Below the pieces are notes generated by a model. The model was not told where the DNA came from, ran no database searches, and saw only the letters and a program-made list of their open reading frames with translations. Source: Gammaproteobacteria bacterium (lineage in GTDB: Bacteria; Pseudomonadota; Gammaproteobacteria; Nevskiales; Nevskiaceae). Taken from it: DNA of 64,000 nucleotides. The translations under genes were made by a program, and so were the position numbers. This document shows, piece after piece, positions 57,672-64,000 of this stretch (position 1 is its first letter; every line of letters starts with the position of its first letter). Location of the stretch: the NCBI GenBank assembly GCA_022599775.1, contig JAHZLQ010000058.1:1-64000 (forward strand), written 5' to 3'.

Positions 57672-59246
57672 ATGCACCTATTTGACCGATTGAATGATTT
57701 CGTGAACGGACTGTCGATGCTCGAATGGAGCATTGTCGGGGCTCTGGTTCTTTTGTTCGTGATCTATCGCTGGTGGGACAAGGTCCGTTTTTTTGCGTTG
57801 CGGCTTAGCTATGATTTTCCGCTGGTGGGTACGCTGAGCCGACTTTCGCGCGATCCGAGCACAGCTGGTGACTGGTTCCATTCCGAGCGCCAGGTTTGTC
57901 ACGATTTCTACGTGTTCATCGAAGGCACGCATTCGGTTTCCGAGTATGAGAAAGCGACCGACTACCTGTCCAAAGTCGGTGAACTTGGACGCAGCAAGCT
58001 TCCGCTGGCAGGCTGGATTCTGGTCTCGGCGTTGGTTGTCGTCGAGGCGCTGGGCTTTAGCTATGTGCTGGCTGGCTACACGATCCCCGGCGCTTCCGAA
58101 CAGATGCAGCAGATGGCCGCAATCGGCATTGCGTTCATGGTGTCTGTACTGCTGGTGTCGTTGACCCATTTCACCGGACGCGAGATTCACCTCAACGCCC
58201 TGGTCAAGAAGGCCCGGTCGTTCTGGGCCAATTCCCGTGATGCGGCTCAATCACGTCGCCAGTTAGCGGTAAGCGGCAGTGCGCCGCTGGATAAGACCTT
58301 CGAGGATGACCACGAACCGGGCTACATCCAGTTGCTCAGCCGCATACCGCATAATGCCTCGGTGACGCCAAAATGGCTGATCACCATCATGACTGCTCTG
58401 TTCGTACTGATCGTGGCTGCCGGTTCCACCTATGTCCGGGGCACCGTGTTAGAACTTGAACGGATTCGGGAAACCCGGGACGGTAGTGCGGTGGATGCCG
58501 CTTTTGGTGCGCCTTCTTCGCAACCTTCATTGCCGCCCGAGCTGCAATCAATCGAGGACCAAGCTGCCGCGGCCGCGCAACAAGACGAAACCCGCAAGGA
58601 CCTCCAAGGGGGCTGGGCTACGTTCGTCATTCTTGCCGTGATCTTTATTTTCCTGCAGATATTCGGCGTGCTGACGGGCTATTTCTGGGGTTTTGCCAGT
58701 TTTGACGGCGCGCAGGCCACCAAAATTCGAGGGGGGCACCCGACGGCGGATTCTTTCGTTCGTGCGCAGGAACGCATTGTCGATTACGTGTCAAGAATCG
58801 CGCAGGCGAAGCTTTCTGAACTGCAACGCCGAATGAAGGAAACCACAACGAATTCGCTGATTTCGACAGCTGAAGCTCGTACCTTCGCTGTGTTCACCGA
58901 GGAGGAACTCGAGCGCCGGGAAAGTGCACGCACGTCTGATGAAGAGAGAACCTCGCGCCGTGCTGCCGCGCGAAACAAGGCGAACCTGGAAACTCGCAGG
59001 TCGGTAGCGGACCGGCCGCCGCGGCAAGCTGTCTCGGAGGCGGCTACCGGGCCGAACACGTCGACGCCCGTAGAGCACTCGAATAACGAATTGGCCGATG
59101 TGGATTCCGAGACGCTCGCGCGTTTGCAGGCCGAGGTTGAGCTTGAACTCGCGAATGAGCGAAGCCAGGAGGAAAAGCTTAAACAGGAACGCGAACAAAG
59201 GATCAAGCAGGACCTGCGCGAGAAACTGCGAGGCAACAAGACCTGA
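57672..59246 (+). CDS. Five-helix membrane protein with a charged cytoplasmic tail
   Basis: This 524-residue protein has predicted membrane helices at about 17-35, 111-136, 146-166, 235-255 and 314-340. A roughly 180-residue tail follows, rich in Glu, Arg, Lys and Gln (ERSQEEKLKQEREQRIK), likely a coiled coil. A periplasmic loop (about 256-313) lies between helices 4 and 5. The tail end, KQDLREKLRGNKT, is basic. I recognise no family; the helix order is not that of MotA or TolQ with confidence. It starts 12 bases after the OmpA-like gene, and its TGA overlaps the ATG of the next gene by one base. It probably forms the inner-membrane part of a complex. Confidence 0.8.
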   Translation: MHLFDRLNDFVNGLSMLEWSIVGALVLLFVIYRWWDKVRFFALRLSYDFPLVGTLSRLSRDPSTAGDWFHSERQVCHDFYVFIEGTHSVSEYEKATDYLSKVGELGRSKLPLAGWILVSALVVVEALGFSYVLAGYTIPGASEQMQQMAAIGIAFMVSVLLVSLTHFTGREIHLNALVKKARSFWANSRDAAQSRRQLAVSGSAPLDKTFEDDHEPGYIQLLSRIPHNASVTPKWLITIMTALFVLIVAAGSTYVRGTVLELERIRETRDGSAVDAAFGAPSSQPSLPPELQSIEDQAAAAAQQDETRKDLQGGWATFVILAVIFIFLQIFGVLTGYFWGFASFDGAQATKIRGGHPTADSFVRAQERIVDYVSRIAQAKLSELQRRMKETTTNSLISTAEARTFAVFTEEELERRESARTSDEERTSRRAAARNKANLETRRSVADRPPRQAVSEAATGPNTSTPVEHSNNELADVDSETLARLQAEVELELANERSQEEKLKQEREQRIKQDLREKLRGNKT

Positions 59247-60088
59247 TGAAGCACTTCACCTGGGTTCTTGCCGTTGGCGCCTTGGGCACGGTGAGTGGGT
59301 TGATGTCGGCGCAGGTTTGCGCGGCTGAGCGAAACGATGTTCCGTCCTGTCGGCAGTATGCGTCGATTCCTGATGAGGCTCCGTCAAGAACGGTTTTCGT
59401 GCTGATGGACCGAACAACCGTTCTGGACCAGAAACTGAGTGGCGATGCAGTACTTCGGGTCAAAAGGACGCTGTCCAGTGGGGAACGGGTCGTCGTCGTC
59501 GCCTTTTCGTCGTTCCAAGCCGAGCAGTATACGGAAGTGGTGTTTGACGGTCGGCTTGACCGACCGCTCAAGTCCGATGAGCGTTACGTTTTGCCGAAGC
59601 GTGATGTCGGCCGTTATGAGCACTGCGTTTCCAAGCAGCAGGAGTACTTCGAAAACGCGGTTAGTAGTGCTATGGACAAGGTGCTGGCGGTGCCGATCAC
59701 CAGTGCTCGAAACAGCGATCTCGTCGGCTCGCTGTCACAAATTTCTAGGGAGCTGATCGGCGCTGAGCCCGCGAAGTCTAAAACTGTATTGCTGATTTCG
59801 GATTTGCTGGAGCATTCGTCGGTCACGAGCTTCTACGCGCAGCAAAAGTTGCGTCTGATCGATCCGACGGCGGAATTCAAAAAATTCAAGGCGCTGGATC
59901 TTATAGGCACCTTCGATGACGCGAACATCTTCGTATTGGGTGCCGCCCTGCTGCCCGGGGAAGAGTCGTCGTATCGCGGGCAAGAGAAATTGATGGCGCT
60001 GAAGATGTTTTGGACTCAGTACTTCGATGCCTCGAACGCTCATCTGGCTGCCTGGGGACAGCCTGCGTTGTTGGTCGATCTATACTGA
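59246..60088 (+). CDS. Secreted VWA-like protein
   Basis: This 280-residue protein has a signal peptide ending AQVCAA (about residues 1-27). The pattern TVFVLMDRTTV (about 49-59), RVVVVAFSS, SDLVGSLSQISREL and TVLLISDLLEHSS (about 180-192) fits a von Willebrand factor A fold. The metal-site aspartate is followed by R-T-T instead of x-S-x-S, so metal binding may be altered. Two cysteines (35 and 127) could form a disulfide. It is translationally coupled to the membrane protein before it (TGATG) and ends just before a strong terminator, so the three genes form one unit. The function is unknown. Confidence 0.75.
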   Translation: MKHFTWVLAVGALGTVSGLMSAQVCAAERNDVPSCRQYASIPDEAPSRTVFVLMDRTTVLDQKLSGDAVLRVKRTLSSGERVVVVAFSSFQAEQYTEVVFDGRLDRPLKSDERYVLPKRDVGRYEHCVSKQQEYFENAVSSAMDKVLAVPITSARNSDLVGSLSQISRELIGAEPAKSKTVLLISDLLEHSSVTSFYAQQKLRLIDPTAEFKKFKALDLIGTFDDANIFVLGAALLPGEESSYRGQEKLMALKMFWTQYFDASNAHLAAWGQPALLVDLY

Positions 60089-60102
60089 ACTCGAGTCCAA
60101 AG

Positions 60103-60134
60103 AAAAAGGCCAGCGTTGAAACGCTGGCCTTTTT
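60103..60134. terminator. Strong bidirectional terminator
   Basis: A fourteen-base-pair stem (AAAAAGGCCAGCGT with ACGCTGGCCTTTTT, loop TGAA) is followed by TTT on the plus strand. The A run gives a T tract on the minus strand as well. It ends both the cassette and the convergent protease gene. Confidence 0.93.
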
Positions 60135-60155
60135 TTTCTACCTAACTGTCCGCCG

Positions 60156-62777
60156 TCAGCTCTGCTGGCGCCGACGGCGCGCCAACCCCAGCAGACCCAG
60201 CATGGCGATCAGCTCGAACAGTGCGAAGCTGCCGCCGCCGCCGGACGTGCTGTTGTCGCTGCCGTCCGTACCGGTGTCGCCGCCCGTATCGCCGCCCGTA
60301 TCCCCACCGGTGTCGCCACCCGTGTCACCACCGCCGACCTTGCAGCTGAACATGCTGACCTCGTCCACGTACCAGCCGAGATTGCCGTTGCAGCCGTCCT
60401 GTCCGAAGTCCCAGCGGAACACGAGCGTGTCGCCGACCGCGGCGAGCGTCGCGACGTCCACAACAGTCGTGCCCCAGCTGCCGGTCGCCTGGCCCTGGTC
60501 CGAACCGGTCCAGGCGGCCTCACCTGCATTCGGTGCCGTGCTGGCAGAATCCAGAGCATCGTTATAGGAATTGAACGTGATTGACTCGGCCGGGACGAGG
60601 GCGAAGTCGGCGCCGTTGAGGCTGTACTTGAGATTGCCGCCGTCGTACAGCGCCTCGCTCTGCATGAAGTGGGTGAATTCGAACTTGCTATCCGCTTCCT
60701 CGACCGTGATGTTCGGGGTATCAATCGTGAAGTTTCCGGAAATGTCACCGCCGGCGGCGCAGGTTCCGCCGAGCTGGTCTTCGGCGAACACGGCGAATCC
60801 GCTATGCGGTTCGGGCAGCTCGGACGTCACCACCCAGTGGGTATCCGGCCAGGCATCGCCGGTGCCGTTGCTGCTCAGCGTCCAACTGCTCGGAATCGAA
60901 CCGTCCTCCCAGTCCTCGGCGAAGTAGGCAGCCGGTGCTAGGCCTTCCTCACACTGCGCTGGGGTTTCCGACTCTGCCGTCAGCACCGGCAGATAGCCGC
61001 ACTTCTCGGTCGGGTCTTCACGCATTTCGACGGCAAGCATCGCGGTATGGACGGCATCGCAGTCCGCAGCGGTGATGACATCGGTGGAAACCGCGCCGAA
61101 CACGTCGTTCAGCGGTTCGCCGATCAAATCCTGACAGGATTGCTCCAGCGCATCGGCGTGCTGGGCGAAGTTGGTGGTCGGCGTCTGATACACGGTTTCG
61201 GCGCGGAAATAGATGTGAGCCGCCTTGATCATGCCGATCGGCTCGATGGTCTGGCCGTTGAATTCCTTGCCGTCGACCAGCATGGCATAGGCATGATTCG
61301 GCACGCCGGAATTGGTATGCACGCCGCCGCCGTCCGAGGTGCCGCAGAAATAGTTCTCGGAGGTCATAACGCTGCCCGGCGACGGGGTGCTCAGGATTGG
61401 AATGCCCAGAATCGGCACGTTGACACCGAAGTTGTCCGGATCCCACATGTCGCGCAGCAGCAGGCCGGCCACGACCTCGCTGAGATCTTCGCCGAGAACC
61501 CAGCGGCTGCCACCGTTTTCGAAGTACTCGCCTTCGGTCAGCGTAAAGCCCAGCGGCCCTTCGATGCCGTTGATGAGATCGTAGGTTTCGCCAAAGATGT
61601 CCGAATAGGCCTCGTTCAGCGCGCCGGACTGGTACTGATAAACGAGTCCGTGCGTGTACTCGGTGTAGGCATGGCTCCACTCGTGGCTGACGACGTCGTC
61701 GGCATCGAATCCTGGGCAGTAGTTGGTGGAGGTGCCGTCCCAGTAGGCGTTGGGACAGTTCTGGTTGACGAGGTAGACGCTGCGCTGGACCTGCTCCTCT
61801 GGGGCGATCGCGCCGTCGTCGTAGCCTTCGCGACCGAACAGGTTCTTGTACAGGTTGTAGGTGCCGCCGGCGAAAATGTAGAGATTGTTCTCCGGGAGGT
61901 CGAGGCCACGCTGGGAATCGCTGGTGTCACCGGTGAATTCCGGGTCTGCAGGGGCGAGCGCACTCCCTTCGGTGAGCACCGGAGGCGTATTCAGCACAAC
62001 AAGGTGGATCTCACGATTGAGCACCGAATCGATTTCGTCGATGCGATTGAGCACAGCGCCGGTATTGGCATCCAGAATGATGCGTTCGCGAATCGGCTGC
62101 CCCGCTTTGCCCTTGGCGCGCAATTCGTAGGCAAGGTGATTTTCGCCCGGAATGCCCTGCAACAGGCCGGTGCGATAGTACATCAGCTGACTGGATTCGA
62201 TGTCGAACTCGGAGACGCCCGGGTGGTACTTGCGGACCACGGCGAGTGCACGCTGTTGCAGCGTGGTCATACCGAGCGTGGGTGTGGCGGACAGCGATTC
62301 CAAGCCGTCGATGAACACGCCGCTGGTGCCGGTGATACCGTTGCGATCCATGTGTACGACCAAACGGGCACCGAACACCGGCAAGCCGTTCTGAATCTGG
62401 TCCATGTGCGCATGCTCACGGCCACCGGTGTCTTGCGTGAGACGATTGAGCTTGAACTGCTTGTCCGCGTCGGTGACGCCGACAATGCCACCGAACTCGG
62501 CGAGGAAATTCTTGGCGCGGATCGGTGCCGCCAGGCTCACGTTGTCACGCAGCAGCGGTGCGCTGCCGGTGGCGCGCAGCAGCGTGTACTTGTCGTCGGC
62601 ACGATGAGACTCGCTCAGCGCGTCGCCGGTGTTGAGCTTGAGGGTCTCCAGCAGTTCGCTGACGCTCTTGGACTGAGCGGCTGACAGGCTGATGGACGGA
62701 TACAGGCTTGCAGCGAGCGCAATACCCGTGAGTGCGCCGACGATTGCTCGTCCGCGCATGTTTGAATCGCGATTCAT
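60156..62777 (-). CDS. Secreted M4 metalloprotease with GlyGly-CTERM tail
   Basis: This 873-residue protein has a signal peptide (about 1-34), a propeptide with FTP/PepSY features (about 35-250) and an M4 thermolysin-type catalytic domain (about 255-590). A beta-rich domain (about 620-830), a Gly-Gly-Asp-Thr repeat linker and a GlyGly-CTERM tail (GGGGSFALFELIAMLG, then a basic RRRR end) follow. Zinc ligands are HEWSH (365-369) and the glutamate of NEAYSD (389). GlyGly-CTERM proteins are usually type II secretion substrates trimmed by rhombosortase. It is divergent from eno and convergent with the cassette. Confidence 0.9.
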   Translation of the reverse strand: MNRDSNMRGRAIVGALTGIALAASLYPSISLSAAQSKSVSELLETLKLNTGDALSESHRADDKYTLLRATGSAPLLRDNVSLAAPIRAKNFLAEFGGIVGVTDADKQFKLNRLTQDTGGREHAHMDQIQNGLPVFGARLVVHMDRNGITGTSGVFIDGLESLSATPTLGMTTLQQRALAVVRKYHPGVSEFDIESSQLMYYRTGLLQGIPGENHLAYELRAKGKAGQPIRERIILDANTGAVLNRIDEIDSVLNREIHLVVLNTPPVLTEGSALAPADPEFTGDTSDSQRGLDLPENNLYIFAGGTYNLYKNLFGREGYDDGAIAPEEQVQRSVYLVNQNCPNAYWDGTSTNYCPGFDADDVVSHEWSHAYTEYTHGLVYQYQSGALNEAYSDIFGETYDLINGIEGPLGFTLTEGEYFENGGSRWVLGEDLSEVVAGLLLRDMWDPDNFGVNVPILGIPILSTPSPGSVMTSENYFCGTSDGGGVHTNSGVPNHAYAMLVDGKEFNGQTIEPIGMIKAAHIYFRAETVYQTPTTNFAQHADALEQSCQDLIGEPLNDVFGAVSTDVITAADCDAVHTAMLAVEMREDPTEKCGYLPVLTAESETPAQCEEGLAPAAYFAEDWEDGSIPSSWTLSSNGTGDAWPDTHWVVTSELPEPHSGFAVFAEDQLGGTCAAGGDISGNFTIDTPNITVEEADSKFEFTHFMQSEALYDGGNLKYSLNGADFALVPAESITFNSYNDALDSASTAPNAGEAAWTGSDQGQATGSWGTTVVDVATLAAVGDTLVFRWDFGQDGCNGNLGWYVDEVSMFSCKVGGGDTGGDTGGDTGGDTGGDTGTDGSDNSTSGGGGSFALFELIAMLGLLGLARRRRQQS
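60274..60333 (-). repeat. 12-base tandem repeat coding GGDT units
   Basis: Five near-identical 12-base units (GTRTCNCCRCCN on the plus strand) encode a Gly-Gly-Asp-Thr linker before the protease tail. Unit number may vary by slippage. Confidence 0.8.
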
Positions 62778-62883
62778 GAAATGCCCCCAAAGGATTTATG
62801 GTGTCGATCGCTGCTCTGTACGACCTAGGTGCGGCGTCAACGATGCGGAAAACATAGCAAGATGTATGACGCTTATAGCGCGC

Positions 62884-64000
<1,117 letters not shown>

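Noticed and set aside
56139..60088. Zorya-like defence system (ZorA/ZorB)
   Set aside because: The OmpA-domain protein is an outer-membrane lipoprotein, not a MotB-like protein with an inner-membrane helix, and no helicase or nuclease gene follows.
60274..60333. CRISPR-like short repeats
   Set aside because: The units are 12 bases, contiguous, in frame and code for a Gly-Gly-Asp-Thr linker.
61047..62684. A 545-residue plus-strand frame
   Set aside because: It is antisense to the M4 protease, whose HEXXH and domain order are clear.

Overview
The window is a 64 kb piece of a GC-rich (about 65% by eye) gammaproteobacterial chromosome. Support comes from fadBA, hflKC, pyrG-kdsA, the mtaD-ubiG-mupP-yciK gene order known from Pseudomonas, yffB, ycgL, acpH and several outer-membrane proteins. 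Placement near Nevskiales/Xanthomonadales is only an inference. I saw no rRNA, tRNA, CRISPR array, insertion sequence or prophage. Genes are packed on both strands and many neighbours overlap by 4 bases (ATGA).

Left third (1-24 kb): an outer-membrane barrel, an alkylation-repair pair (Ada-AlkA fusion plus Ogt), dadA, a GDPD phosphodiesterase, a LysR regulator, rarD, yffB, a TonB-like protein, a cold-shock protein, ycgL and a lipoprotein. Then come a diguanylate cyclase, Cu-oxidase assembly genes (ctaG, sco), a pore-less voltage-sensor protein, and a deacetylase next to a Pat-type protein acetyltransferase. A sigma54-type two-component pair is divergent from a porin-like protein and a small phosphate-binding-like protein.

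Middle (24-43.7 kb): a GtrA-GT2-GT39 glycosylation operon, acpH, an ArsR-methyltransferase fusion, eptA, a lysine-rich histone-H1-like protein, fadBA with a TetR regulator, a Porin_O_P porin, a divergent Nramp transporter and a DrrAB-type ABC exporter. An ECF42-type sigma factor locus follows, with two DGPF proteins, a DUF1428 protein and a 41-residue CPFC protein.

Right third (43.7-64 kb): map, hflKC, yciK, a degenerate GGDEF-EAL protein, mupP-ubiG-mtaD divergent from mtnA, then pyrG-kdsA and a truncated eno. In many proteobacteria eno directly follows kdsA. Here about 7.2 kb separates them. It holds a tightly coupled three-gene cassette (OmpA-like lipoprotein, five-helix membrane protein with a charged tail, secreted VWA-like protein) with lower GC and rarer codons than its surroundings, and a large M4 metalloprotease with a GlyGly-CTERM tail. 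The cassette is the best candidate in the window for an undescribed system.

A second theme is a family of interspersed palindromic repeats (five cores near 0.1, 0.2, 1.5, 10.6 and 36.1 kb). Two copies supply the stop codon of an outer-membrane protein gene.
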